Shown here in pieces: positions 27,641-35,582 of a DNA stretch of 64,000 bases. The notes beneath the pieces were generated by a model, which saw nothing but the letters and a program-made list of their open reading frames with translations, did not search any database and was not told where the DNA came from. The position numbers and the translations under genes were made by a program. Position 1 is the first letter of the stretch. Every line of letters begins with the position of its first letter. This stretch comes from an uncultured Fodinibius sp. GTDB taxonomy: Bacteria; Bacteroidota; Rhodothermia; Balneolales; Balneolaceae. Where the stretch lies: contig CAJXOG010000004.1 in the NCBI GenBank assembly GCA_913057775.1, forward strand, positions 247,926 to 311,925, read 5' to 3'.

Positions 27641-28753
27641 TTAGCTTGATGTAGGGTTAAGTTCAGATTTTTTGATCTTGGTTGCTTTAATTAATTGAAA
27701 GACGATTCCTCCTAAAAAGAGAAGAATGGCTGCTACGTTTCCATAACTACCTACAATACGTAGTTGGGACGGCCCGATCATATCTCCGATAATTCGTATA
27801 AATAAAAAACCATGCAGCAGGAACAGTGGCAGATAAAAATAGAAGTGCCAGGGCACTAGCTTACCGGAAAGCGAAGGAATAATGACGGAGGCGTGAGCAA
27901 AGATCATGCTGAATACAAATCCCACAAAAAGCATATGTAACAGTCCGTCGTAAATAGGTCCGGCCGTGGGGAAGTGATACCATAAACCAAAGAGGCCCGC
28001 AAGTATAAGCCAGCCGTAGCCGGTTAGCAGACTGATGGCACTGTATCGCGTCCAAGCTGCGGATTTAATGGTCCGTCGGGCCACATCGTATTTGATCAGC
28101 CAAGCGGATATGCCGATAAGTAACAGAGAGGCAATAATCCAGCCGGCGTAGCGATCGAAATGAGTGAGAACAAGGGCACTAATCCAAAGTAAAATAAGTG
28201 TGGTAAAAAGCTTTTGTGCTTGCTTTGGGGGACGCATAATGCGGTTGAGTTCCAGTCGTTCGCCAAAGATGGTTAGCATTGGAAAGGCCGCCCACCAGAT
28301 AACCAGCTTATAAATAGGAAAGTGGAGCACATAAAGTATATTACCCACCAATAGTGAAGCCGCTCCCAATGCCATAATCAGATGATATATTTTAGGCTGC
28401 AGATAGTACAGATAGCTCATCACATACGTTAAGCCCATTGCTCCCAACAACATGAGCCATTGTCCGGATAGCTGTAGGCCAGATAAAAGAATAATAGTAG
28501 AAGCGGCCATTAATACCGGAGCGAAATACGCCCACTTTTTTTCGAGTGCCGCGGCGCGCTCCAGGCCGATTAGCGTGCCAAGAAATCCGTTGATCATTAA
28601 CGGTCCGTGTGCGGTGGGAGAAATATGCCGGGGCGCCATATCCGATAAAAACCCAATGCGCAGCAGTCCTGAGTAAAGTCCCGTAATGAGACCAATAGCC
28701 GCTAAGAATAGCAGACTTACCAAAATATATGTAGATGTTTTACCGGTGCTCAC
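27641..28753 (-). CDS. NnrS-like multi-spanning membrane protein
   Basis: 370 residues and about twelve predicted helices. The features shared with NnrS are an early His-loop PTAHGPLMINGFLGTLIGLERA, a middle FGERLELNRI segment, and a later LLHMLFVGFVFSMIFAHASVIIP with further His residues. NnrS is a heme- and copper-containing protein that protects against NO stress. Assignment to the family is by pattern, not alignment. The start is GTG. It follows a ferredoxin/DUF2249/DUF59 cluster on the minus strand. Confidence 0.68.
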   Translation of the reverse strand: MSTGKTSTYILVSLLFLAAIGLITGLYSGLLRIGFLSDMAPRHISPTAHGPLMINGFLGTLIGLERAAALEKKWAYFAPVLMAASTIILLSGLQLSGQWLMLLGAMGLTYVMSYLYYLQPKIYHLIMALGAASLLVGNILYVLHFPIYKLVIWWAAFPMLTIFGERLELNRIMRPPKQAQKLFTTLILLWISALVLTHFDRYAGWIIASLLLIGISAWLIKYDVARRTIKSAAWTRYSAISLLTGYGWLILAGLFGLWYHFPTAGPIYDGLLHMLFVGFVFSMIFAHASVIIPSLSGKLVPWHFYFYLPLFLLHGFLFIRIIGDMIGPSQLRIVGSYGNVAAILLFLGGIVFQLIKATKIKKSELNPTSS

Positions 28754-28782
28754 TATAGTTAAATTAAGTGTCAGTCTAAACT

Positions 28783-28853
28783 TGTTTCAGAATATTTTTT
28801 AAGAAAGATAGATCCTGAAATGAATTCAGGATGACATGTTGCCAATATAATTT
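28783..28853. repeat. CCTGAA-type palindromic intergenic repeat
   Basis: Left arm AGTCTAAACTTGTTTCAGAA and right arm GATCCTGAAATGAATTCAGG followed by ATGACATG. The wording matches the element at 34498-34580. Related TGTCATCCTGAA elements are common as mobile palindromes in many bacterial genomes. Confidence 0.65.
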
Positions 28854-28873
28854 GAATGTTTTTAATACTTATG

Positions 28874-29194
28874 TCACTGCATCGGCGGTGGATGAGCAAA
28901 AAACTCTACGTCTTCTTTAATCATATCTACATTCCATTCCGGTTCCCAAACCAGTTTTGTCGCGTAATCTTTGACTCCTTCCATTGATTCCAGTGTTTCT
29001 TCAATTTGTTGCTGCAGATATCGACGCATGGGACAGCCCGGCGTGGTGACGGTATATTCAAGCACCACCTTGCCATCGTTAATCAAGATGTTATATACCA
29101 GTCCCAGATCCACAATGTTAACCCCTAGTTCGGGGTCAATAACTTCGCGGAGTTGCCGGACTATCGTGCGTCTATCTATGGGAGTAGAAGTCAT
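28874..29194 (-). CDS. DUF59/MIP18-family protein (SufT/PaaD-like)
   Basis: 106-residue Fe-S assembly factor family. The N-terminal REVIDPELGVNIVDLGLVYNI is the DUF59 hallmark, and TTPGCPMRRYLQQQIEE carries the conserved Cys. Members help mature Fe-S proteins. Separated by 9 bp from a DUF2249 gene and close to a ferredoxin gene, it is probably one operon for Fe-S or nitrosative-stress functions. Confidence 0.93.
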   Translation of the reverse strand: MTSTPIDRRTIVRQLREVIDPELGVNIVDLGLVYNILINDGKVVLEYTVTTPGCPMRRYLQQQIEETLESMEGVKDYATKLVWEPEWNVDMIKEDVEFFAHPPPMQ

Positions 29195-29203
29195 AATTAT
29201 CTT

Positions 29204-29443
29204 TTAATCAGTTTTTCCAATACGGACTTTCCAAACGTTGGGTCCTTTTTCCAGGTATTTCCAGATAAACTTTTCATTGGCCCGCTCTGCAGCTAGCTCA
29301 TACTTTATAGGTTTGGGGTCATGATCGTTAATAATTATAAATGCTTCTCCATCGTTGAGATTATCAAATTTCTCAAAAATTATTGGATGTTTGTGCTTTG
29401 GTTCAATCTCTCGAACGTCTATTTCTTCTAAAGTATCAGACAT
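29204..29443 (-). CDS. DUF2249 protein
   Basis: 79 residues forming a single DUF2249 unit: IDVREIEPKHKHPIIFEKFDNL, then EAFIIINDHDPKPIKYEL and the C-terminal W..KYLEKGPNVWKVRIGK. The INDHDPKP loop is the family signature. DUF2249 domains are often found beside hemerythrin and denitrification proteins; biochemical function is unknown. A three-unit relative is encoded at 34625. Confidence 0.92.
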   Translation of the reverse strand: MSDTLEEIDVREIEPKHKHPIIFEKFDNLNDGEAFIIINDHDPKPIKYELAAERANEKFIWKYLEKGPNVWKVRIGKTD

Positions 29444-29516
29444 TCTTTGGTGATTTGTTATTAGTTATTGGGTAATAGCTATTTGTAGGTAAAGCCCCGA
29501 TAATCATTACTAATAA

Positions 29517-29870
29517 CTACTTTACTGCTTTTTCTTCCCAGTTTTCGATAAGGTGTTCTCGTTTATTTTCTTTTTCGCTCCATTTGTCAACGTTGGGCAG
29601 GGCCTCTTTGGCTTGGTTGATGACATGATCAGCCCATTCTTCAGAAAGCCGTTCATTTAATTCGATATAATCTTCCCACTCCATCGGTACTTCATCATCA
29701 GGATAAATAGCCTCTTCGGGACATTCGGCCACGCATGCATCACAATCAATACATTCAATGGGATCGATGACCAAGAAATTGGGTCCTTCCCTGAACGCAT
29801 CAACCGGACAAACGGCCGCGCAATTAGTGTGCTTACACTGAATACAGGGATCGGTTACAACGTACGCCAT
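29517..29870 (-). CDS. Ferredoxin, 7Fe/8Fe type (FdxA-like)
   Basis: 117-residue electron carrier. The N-terminal half holds CIQCKHTNCAAVCPVDAF and CIDCDACVAECPEEAIY, giving a [3Fe-4S]/[4Fe-4S] pattern. The EGPNFLVIDPIECIDCD spacing is that of FdxA. The C-terminal half is helical and charged, as in that family. It heads the minus-strand set with DUF2249 and DUF59, divergent from the Ric paralogue at 30018. Confidence 0.93.
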   Translation of the reverse strand: MAYVVTDPCIQCKHTNCAAVCPVDAFREGPNFLVIDPIECIDCDACVAECPEEAIYPDDEVPMEWEDYIELNERLSEEWADHVINQAKEALPNVDKWSEKENKREHLIENWEEKAVK

Positions 29871-30017
29871 AGTTTAAATAGTACTTGGTTTCGAATGCTT
29901 CACTTCAAAGGTAGGAGTCCCTAAATTGAATATCAACTATAAAAACGGTATAAACCTTTTTTATTGATTTATCACAAAATCATCGATATCTTAAGCATGG
30001 ATTGAAAGCAAACTGAA

Positions 30018-30791
30018 TTGACAAAAAATGATATGAAAACCGATCAATCTCTTTCAAAGCTCACTCCCGAAGCTACTATCTCAGAAATAGTTTGTTCAGA
30101 CCATAAGGTGGGCGAACTGCTCGCTTCTATTGGGTTATCACCGGACAATCATGAAGAAGAAACGCTTCGATCGGTATGTCAACAGCGCAAATGGAGTGAG
30201 GTTGAAGTACTTCAGTGGTTAAAGAAGCATGGTTCAACTCAAAATGGGCAAACGTCAGATAGTGATATTCCTTCAGTTCCTGATAAAGATGCTTCACTGG
30301 TAAAATGGATTACGTACCTGGAAGAATCATTTCTTAATCCCAATCAATCGCTTTTGGAAGAGTTGGACGAAAACTTTCCTCGTATTCATAAAGTACACGG
30401 AAATCAGTATCCCTGGCTTAAAACGATGAAGTGGGAGTTTGACAGATTTAGAGAAACGCTCGGTATGTATTATACCTTTGAAAGGGAAAAGTTTTTCCCG
30501 CTTATCGGACGCCTCAAAAATCATAGCAATAATAATCTGAGTCATGGGACGATTCAAAAATTAGAAAAATCATTCTCTGTCGTAGAACGAGATCAGCGTC
30601 GTCTACGAAATGTAATGAAGACTATTCGGAAAAAAGGAAATCAGTTTGAAAATCCCGGCAATGCGTGTTCAACACTGCGAATTCAGAATAAGAATTTTAA
30701 AATCTTGTTTTCCCAATTAAAGAAACAGTTCGAGGTGGAGAAAGATCTGATTTTGCCGCGTACAAAAGAGGAGATAGGAGCTAAAGGTTAA
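30018..30791 (+). CDS. Degenerate Ric/hemerythrin paralogue
   Basis: 257 residues organised like the Ric at 14397, with an N-terminal ScdA_N-like domain and a C-terminal four-helix region, but active residues are gone. FCCGG is replaced by LSPDN (about residues 40-44). HGERH becomes HGNQY (His127 kept, second His is Tyr131). The iron-binding His of helix 2 is Tyr in MYYTFEREKFFP. The EEEHD region is VERDQ, and the C-terminal HKHVHLENNILFP is KKQFEVEKDLILP. The frame is intact, so it is probably expressed. A regulatory or scaffold role is possible. Start TTG 30018 or ATG 30033. Confidence 0.72.
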   Translation: MTKNDMKTDQSLSKLTPEATISEIVCSDHKVGELLASIGLSPDNHEEETLRSVCQQRKWSEVEVLQWLKKHGSTQNGQTSDSDIPSVPDKDASLVKWITYLEESFLNPNQSLLEELDENFPRIHKVHGNQYPWLKTMKWEFDRFRETLGMYYTFEREKFFPLIGRLKNHSNNNLSHGTIQKLEKSFSVVERDQRRLRNVMKTIRKKGNQFENPGNACSTLRIQNKNFKILFSQLKKQFEVEKDLILPRTKEEIGAKG

Positions 30792-30822
30792 CCCAACTAC
30801 ATCCAAACTAATAAAGACCATC

Positions 30823-31452
30823 ATGTTTACCGGTTCAAAAAAAGAGATTATCGACTTGATTAAACGCAGTGGAACCCTCTCTATTGATGAAGCCGTGGAG
30901 GAGATTGACTTAGCTAAAACGACCCTGCGCGAGCACTTTCTGCAGTTAGAGCGCGATGGTTATGTAGAACGAGATTACGTGCGATCAGGGCCGGGGCGTC
31001 CCAGCCTGCAGTATCAGCTGACATCCAAAGGCAATAGCACTTTCCCATCTTCTGAGTCTAAGCTGATCCGAAATATTATTAAGTACCTCAAGTCGAAGGG
31101 TAATGAACAACTAGTGGAAGATTTCTTTGAGGATTTTTGGGATCAGCGTTTGGAAGAAGCCCAAGATCGAATTGAAAAATCATCGGCCGGAGATTTGCAA
31201 TCAAAAGTTAAGATACTGATGCAGATGCTGGAGGAGGAGGGATTCATGCCTGAATTTGATTTTGACGAAAGCGATGAGTCACTGATGGTAAAGGAGTGTA
31301 ACTGTCCCTTTAGTGAAGTTATTAAAGAAACGCGGCTGCCCTGTAAACTGGAAGAGATGTTTTACAAGAAGTTATTTAATGAGAACGCCGAACGAACCAG
31401 CTATATCGCTGATGGTGACTATTCCTGTACCTATGATATTCCGGCTGATTAA
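30823..31452 (+). CDS. SufR-like iron-sulfur winged-helix regulator
   Basis: 209-residue transcription factor. The N-terminal DeoR/ArsR-type winged helix (TLSIDEAVEEIDLAKTTLREH, wing GPGRPSLQY) is followed by a helical linker and a C-terminal cysteine domain: Cys159, Cys161, Cys174 and Cys202. Spacings 161-x12-174-x27-202 resemble the cluster-binding cysteines of SufR, which represses Fe-S assembly genes when loaded. Adjacent genes for DUF59, ferredoxin and the Ric paralogue make Fe-S homeostasis the likely theme. It lies 31 bp after the degenerate Ric gene. Confidence 0.82.
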   Translation: MFTGSKKEIIDLIKRSGTLSIDEAVEEIDLAKTTLREHFLQLERDGYVERDYVRSGPGRPSLQYQLTSKGNSTFPSSESKLIRNIIKYLKSKGNEQLVEDFFEDFWDQRLEEAQDRIEKSSAGDLQSKVKILMQMLEEEGFMPEFDFDESDESLMVKECNCPFSEVIKETRLPCKLEEMFYKKLFNENAERTSYIADGDYSCTYDIPAD

Positions 31453-31584
31453 CATTGAATGTATTTTCTAAAGATGGTGTTTAACTACACAATAAGAGAT
31501 AAGATAGTATTAAATATAATTAATGGGTCTTATTCTGTGCAAGATTTATGATTTTATAATCCCGAATGATTAAACCACAGTATT

Positions 31585-32952
31585 ATGATTGTTGATGAAT
31601 TAGCAACTTTTGTTAAGAAGGCATCTTATAATGATTTGTCGGATGAGGCAAAAAAGCAGTTAAAAATTAGGCTCTTGGATTCGCTTGGAACGGCTATAGG
31701 AGCTATTGAAGGCCCGCCTGTTAAATCCATCAGAGAAATGATTGACGATTTTGGCGGAGCGGAAATGAGCACCCTCATCGGTGGGGGTAAAACGACGCCT
31801 GATCGCGCGGCCTTGTATAACAGTGGTTTGGTACGTTACCTCGATTTCAATGACAGCTATCTGGCCAAAGGGGAGACTTGTCATCCGAGTGATAATATTG
31901 GTTCAATTCTGGCGGCTGGAGAAACTACAGATCTCAGCGGTAAGGATTTTCTGACAGCTTTAGCAGTGGCCTATCAAGTGCAGTGTCGCCTGAGTGATGA
32001 AGCGCCGGTGCGGGACAAGGGATTCGATCATACCACGCAGGGTTCGTATGCGGTAGCGACGGGGGTTGCTAAAGCACTGGGATTGGATGAAGAGAAAACA
32101 GCTAACGCTATTTCGATCGCCGGTACGGCTTTGAATGCGCTTCGTGTTACTCGCACTGGTGCTCTATCCAACTGGAAAGGGCTTGCTTATCCTCATACAG
32201 CTTTTGGAGGAACTCATGCTGCAATGCTGGCTAAGTATGGCATTACCGGCCCGCCGGCAGTATTTGAAGGGAACAAAGGTTTTATGGATTCCATTGCCGG
32301 CGAATTTTCGATCGATTGGTCAAATGAAAATTTGGAGCGCGTTACTGATACGATCATAAAGAAATACAATGCGGAAATACATTCCCAATCATCTATTGAG
32401 GGAATGATAGAGTTAAAGGAGAAGCACGGATTTACAGCCAAAGAAGTAGAGAAGGTCGAAATTGAAATTTTTGATGTTGCCTATCACATAATCGGCGGTG
32501 GTGAAGAAGGCGACAAGACGATTGTCCGCACGAAAGAAGAGGCTGATCACAGTTTGCAGTATATGGTTTCGGCAGCGCTTTTAGACGGGCAGGTGATGCC
32601 GGAGCAGTATGAAAAGAATCGTATTGAAGCAGATGATATTCAGTCGCTATTGCAAAAGGTAAAAATTACGCCTAAACAAGAATACAGCGATCGCTTTCCT
32701 GATGAGATGCCGACAAAACTGACGGTATATCTCAAAAATGGCAAAACCTATTCCATTGAAAAGAACGATTACGAGGGATTTTACACACGTCCCATGAGCT
32801 GGGAGACGATCATCCAAAAGTTTGAGGGATTGGCTGAGCCTTACACCTCAGAGGAATTGCGTGATCAGATTGTTGAGACAATAAAGAATTTTGAACAGCA
32901 TTCTGTTTCTGATCTGATGAAGCTGTTAGCAAAGGTAGAATTAGGATTTTAG
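31585..32952 (+). CDS. MmgE/PrpD-family protein (2-methylcitrate dehydratase-like)
   Basis: 455-residue cytosolic protein with the all-alpha N-terminal PrpD domain (LLDSLGTAIGAIEGPPVKSIREM; TCHPSDNIGSILAAGE) and the C-terminal alpha/beta domain (EIHSQSSIEGMIELKEKHGF). Family members dehydrate 2-methylcitrate or related tricarboxylates. No prpB or prpC neighbours occur, so the substrate is open. Followed after 63 bp by comA on the same strand. Confidence 0.9.
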   Translation: MIVDELATFVKKASYNDLSDEAKKQLKIRLLDSLGTAIGAIEGPPVKSIREMIDDFGGAEMSTLIGGGKTTPDRAALYNSGLVRYLDFNDSYLAKGETCHPSDNIGSILAAGETTDLSGKDFLTALAVAYQVQCRLSDEAPVRDKGFDHTTQGSYAVATGVAKALGLDEEKTANAISIAGTALNALRVTRTGALSNWKGLAYPHTAFGGTHAAMLAKYGITGPPAVFEGNKGFMDSIAGEFSIDWSNENLERVTDTIIKKYNAEIHSQSSIEGMIELKEKHGFTAKEVEKVEIEIFDVAYHIIGGGEEGDKTIVRTKEEADHSLQYMVSAALLDGQVMPEQYEKNRIEADDIQSLLQKVKITPKQEYSDRFPDEMPTKLTVYLKNGKTYSIEKNDYEGFYTRPMSWETIIQKFEGLAEPYTSEELRDQIVETIKNFEQHSVSDLMKLLAKVELGF

Positions 32953-33015
32953 ACAATGGTAAAGTTATAAGGATGCGGTGCGCCGTATCCCAACAAAAAA
33001 TGAAAGGTGGCTACT

Positions 33016-33840
33016 ATGGCTGACGAAAAAACATTCGACTTTTTGAATAAAAACGAACGAGAATCCAAACCAAGAAAAACAGGTATTACCGAGATTCGCG
33101 GTCCCTATTATGATGTAATGGGTAAACGATATCTCAATGATATCATGGAAACAATGGGCGAACACGTGGATTCGTTGAAATTTTCTGGCGGATCGTTTTC
33201 GATTATGCCTAAAAAGGCTGTAACCGAGCTGATTGATATTGCCCATGATCATGACGCGCTGGTATCGACCGGTGGATTTATGGAATACGTGCTCACGCAG
33301 GGAAAAGAGGCCGTCGATAAATACATCGATACCTGCAAAGATTACGGATTCGATATCATTGAGCTTTCAGCGGGATTTATCACCCTGCCCACTGACGACT
33401 GGCTACGGCTAATTGAAAAGGTGCAAAAAGCCGGACTTAAAGCGAAGCCCGAAATTGGTATCCAATTTGGTGCCGGCGGTGATACGGCCAAAGGGGAACT
33501 CGAATCCGAAGGCACGCTTGATACCGGTTATGCCGTAAAGCAGGCCAAACGGTTTGTAGATGCCGGAGCATATATGATTATGATCGAGTCGGAAGGTATT
33601 ACCGAAAATGCAGATCCGTGGAGAACCGATGTGCCGGCCGAATTTATTAACGAAATCGGTTTGGAGAAGCTGATGTTCGAAGCAGCTGATCCCGAAGTCT
33701 TTGCCTGGTACATCAAAAACTACGGTCCCGAAGTGAATATGTTCGTGGATAATAGTCAGATTGTACAGCTCGAAACGCTGCGCCGTGGAATCTGGGGTAC
33801 CAAGAGTCTCTGGGGACGCGTATTGACCTATAAAGAATAA
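33016..33840 (+). CDS. comA: Phosphosulfolactate synthase (ComA family)
   Basis: Adds sulfite to phosphoenolpyruvate to give (R)-phosphosulfolactate. The TIM-barrel family marks are SLKFSGGSFSIM, STGGFMEYVL, GFDIIELSAGF, KPEIGIQFGAGGD, MIMIESEGIT, and the C-terminal LETLRRGIWGTKSLWGRV. 274 residues is normal. The ATG at 33016 is preferred because AAAGG ends 8 bases upstream; a GTG at 33007 is in frame. comB/comC are not adjacent. PEP from the window's PPDK could feed it. The product could be sulfolactate or, via cysteate, sulfonolipid precursors (inference). Confidence 0.93.
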   Translation: MADEKTFDFLNKNERESKPRKTGITEIRGPYYDVMGKRYLNDIMETMGEHVDSLKFSGGSFSIMPKKAVTELIDIAHDHDALVSTGGFMEYVLTQGKEAVDKYIDTCKDYGFDIIELSAGFITLPTDDWLRLIEKVQKAGLKAKPEIGIQFGAGGDTAKGELESEGTLDTGYAVKQAKRFVDAGAYMIMIESEGITENADPWRTDVPAEFINEIGLEKLMFEAADPEVFAWYIKNYGPEVNMFVDNSQIVQLETLRRGIWGTKSLWGRVLTYKE

Positions 33841-33850
33841 TTTAAATACA

Positions 33851-33998
33851 TCCGGTATCAGAATCCCGAACGGAGGCCTGTGGGCAAAAAGGAGAATTTC
33901 GCAATGGTTAAAACTTTAGAAATTGTTATCAATGGAAATAAATAAACCATTGAAATTCTCTAGCCCAGAGCTCGGAGTTGTTTCGGGATTCGAAGCCG
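33851..33998. repeat. Long imperfect inverted repeat
   Basis: Arms of about 55-60 bases (33851-33909 and 33943-33998) enclose a loop of about 33 bases. Shared blocks are GAATCCCGAA, TGGGC, and AGAATTTC followed by AATGGTT. It would form a large hairpin and borders repeat copy B directly, like a MITE-type insertion. Confidence 0.65.
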
Positions 33999-34001
33999 GT
34001 G

Positions 34002-34059
34002 ACTTTTTTGGTTCGTTCCAGTGATTTTCTGGTCCCGATTCCTGTCGGTGGTTTTCGTC
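34002..34059 (-). repeat. Dispersed repeat, copy B
   Basis: The reverse complement matches copy A at 617-670. The extended reading frame in front of the DUF488 gene runs through this element, so that N-terminal extension is probably not translated. Confidence 0.7.
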
Positions 34060-34068
34060 ATTGAAAAA

Positions 34069-34485
34069 ATGAACAGAACAAATAAAAGTACGGGTATTTT
34101 AAGTGTAACTTCTCAACTGATTGTGAAGGCAAATCAATTTAATATTAAGCGCATTTACGAAGAATCTTCAGAAGACGATGGCTACCGCGTGCTGGTGGAT
34201 CGTCTGTGGCCCCGGGGCGTATCCAAAGAAGAAGCTCGACTTGATGAGTGGCTTAAGGTAATTGCTCCTTCTACCGAATTGCGAAAGTGGTTTGACCACG
34301 ATTCCGATAAATTTGATGAATTTGCTGAGCGGTATAAAGGAGAATTGACCCAAAAAGAGCATGAGGTTGATCATCTTTTAGATATAGCAAGAAGTCATCG
34401 GATCACGCTGTTGTATGCGGCAAAAGATGAAGAGCACAATCATGCGAAGGTTTTAAAAGAATTTTTGGAAGGGCAATTGAACTAA
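34069..34485 (+). CDS. DUF488 family protein
   Basis: About 138 residues. The DUF488 signature is clear: IKRIYEESSEDDGYRVLVDRLWPRGVSKEEA, then WFDHDSDKFDEFAERY and the C-terminal ITLLYAAKDEEHNHAKVLKEFL. Function unknown; the family includes proteins of stress or metal-related operons. The ATG at 34069 is chosen because upstream in-frame codons lie in a repeat. GTG 34123 is an alternative and would match the usual family N-terminus better. Confidence 0.85.
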   Translation: MNRTNKSTGILSVTSQLIVKANQFNIKRIYEESSEDDGYRVLVDRLWPRGVSKEEARLDEWLKVIAPSTELRKWFDHDSDKFDEFAERYKGELTQKEHEVDHLLDIARSHRITLLYAAKDEEHNHAKVLKEFLEGQLN

Positions 34486-34497
34486 ATATCAATTCCT

Positions 34498-34580
34498 GTG
34501 TCATCCTGAATTTATTTCAGGATCTACAGGATAAAATTATGATTCTAAAGATGCTGAAACAAGTTCAGCATGACATGTAA
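34498..34580. repeat. CCTGAA/GCTGAA-type palindromic element, paired
   Basis: Left half GTCATCCTGAATTTATTTCA continuing GGATCT, right half AGATGCTGAAACAAGTTCAG continuing CATGACAT. Each half is palindromic and the two halves are inverted to each other. A relative is at 28783-28853. Confidence 0.75.
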
Positions 34581-34624
34581 GATTGTATCAAACTATAGAA
34601 ATAAATAACTAAAATTAGGTATAG

Positions 34625-35371
34625 ATGCAGGTAACAGAAAAAGAACTCGATGTACGCTCGCTAATCCCCATAAAAAGACACGAAAAACTACTGAAACTCT
34701 TTAAGGAACTGCCGGTCGGAGAAAGCTTTATCTTTATTAATGACCACGATCCCAAGCCGTTGTATTACGAATTTCGATCGATATATGGGGATGTTGTCGG
34801 CTGGCAATACCTGCAGCGCGGCGGGCAGGAGTGGAAGGTGCGCGTAACCCGAACCGAGTCTTCACAGGGACGTGAGTTTGATGATATTTCCACGCTGATG
34901 GATCTCCGAAAAGCGGATCGCAAAGACTGGAAGTATGCTGTTTTTCACCGCTATGGAATGATGTTGAAAGGGGATACCATTGAGATCATCTCTGAAAAGG
35001 ATCCCGAGGAAATCCGAAGGATCTTCAAGAAAAAGTTCGATGGCGAATATACGTGGACGTATAAAAATGATCTGCCCGGTGAATATGTGATCCATGTTAC
35101 TAAAAAAGAGGAAACAGATCCGGCCCTTGAAGATGTATCCATTGTCAACTCATTTGACGTGCGGCCGCATGCTCCGGCAAAGCGCCATGACATGGTCTTC
35201 GATGCTTTTGACGAACTCGAGCCCGGTGAAGCATTTGTCTTTATCAATGACCACGATCCCAAGCCACTCTATTATCAGATGGAGGCTGAAAGTGATGAGC
35301 CGTTTAAATGGGAATATCTGGAAACCATGCCGAAGGAGTGGAAGGTAAAAGTGATGAAGTTAAAGAAGTAA
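34625..35371 (+). CDS. Triple DUF2249 protein with a degenerate middle unit
   Basis: 248 residues made of three consecutive DUF2249-like units: residues 8-74, 87-160 and 176-244. Units 1 and 3 keep FINDHDPKPLYY and the final W-x-V-x-V strand. Unit 2 keeps the fold pattern (ISTLMDLRKADRKDWKYAVFHRY ... YTWTYKNDLPGEYVIHVTK) but lacks the INDHDPKP loop. No signal peptide. It lies 210 bp upstream of nirK in the same direction. The family's role is unknown, but it is repeatedly seen with denitrification genes. Confidence 0.85.
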   Translation: MQVTEKELDVRSLIPIKRHEKLLKLFKELPVGESFIFINDHDPKPLYYEFRSIYGDVVGWQYLQRGGQEWKVRVTRTESSQGREFDDISTLMDLRKADRKDWKYAVFHRYGMMLKGDTIEIISEKDPEEIRRIFKKKFDGEYTWTYKNDLPGEYVIHVTKKEETDPALEDVSIVNSFDVRPHAPAKRHDMVFDAFDELEPGEAFVFINDHDPKPLYYQMEAESDEPFKWEYLETMPKEWKVKVMKLKK

Positions 35372-35376
35372 TGGTA

Positions 35377-35390
35377 TTGTAGTGCTGCAG
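35377..35390 (+). promoter_or_regulatory. CRP/FNR-like site, distal, nirK promoter
   Basis: TTGTAGTGCTGCAG, an imperfect copy of TTGCA-N4-TGCAA, starting 32 bases before the better site at 35409. The same 32-base period occurs at the nos promoter. Confidence 0.4.
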
Positions 35391-35408
35391 TTATCAATCA
35401 TGTTTGTA

Positions 35409-35422
35409 TTGCAACGCTGCAA
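35409..35422 (+). promoter_or_regulatory. CRP/FNR-like site, proximal, nirK promoter
   Basis: TTGCAACGCTGCAA, a perfect TTGCA-N4-TGCAA palindrome matching the nos site at 2441-2454. Confidence 0.55.
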
Positions 35423-35536
35423 TAAATGAATGGTTAATCTTTTTTTATATTTATCCAAATGTACCAATTATAGAATGTTTTAGAGCTTTTTAAGAGTTTG
35501 GCACGACTCTTGAATTGCCAAAGTCTCAATTAATAA

Positions 35537-35552
35537 AAGACAAAGTTGTCTT
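35537..35552 (+). promoter_or_regulatory. Rrf2-type operator, nirK promoter
   Basis: AAGACAAAGTTGTCTT, a perfect 7-bp-arm palindrome (AAGACAA-AG-TTGTCTT), 30 bases upstream of the nirK start. It is the best member of the motif set. Confidence 0.75.
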
Positions 35553-35582
35553 AATTCTTAATTACCAATAAAACTGACTGCT

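Noticed and set aside
29964..29977. TTGATTTATCACAA between the ferredoxin and Ric-paralogue genes as an FNR site
   Set aside because: Fits TTG-N8-CAA but only one arm matches FNR; such 6-base matches occur by chance in AT-rich DNA.
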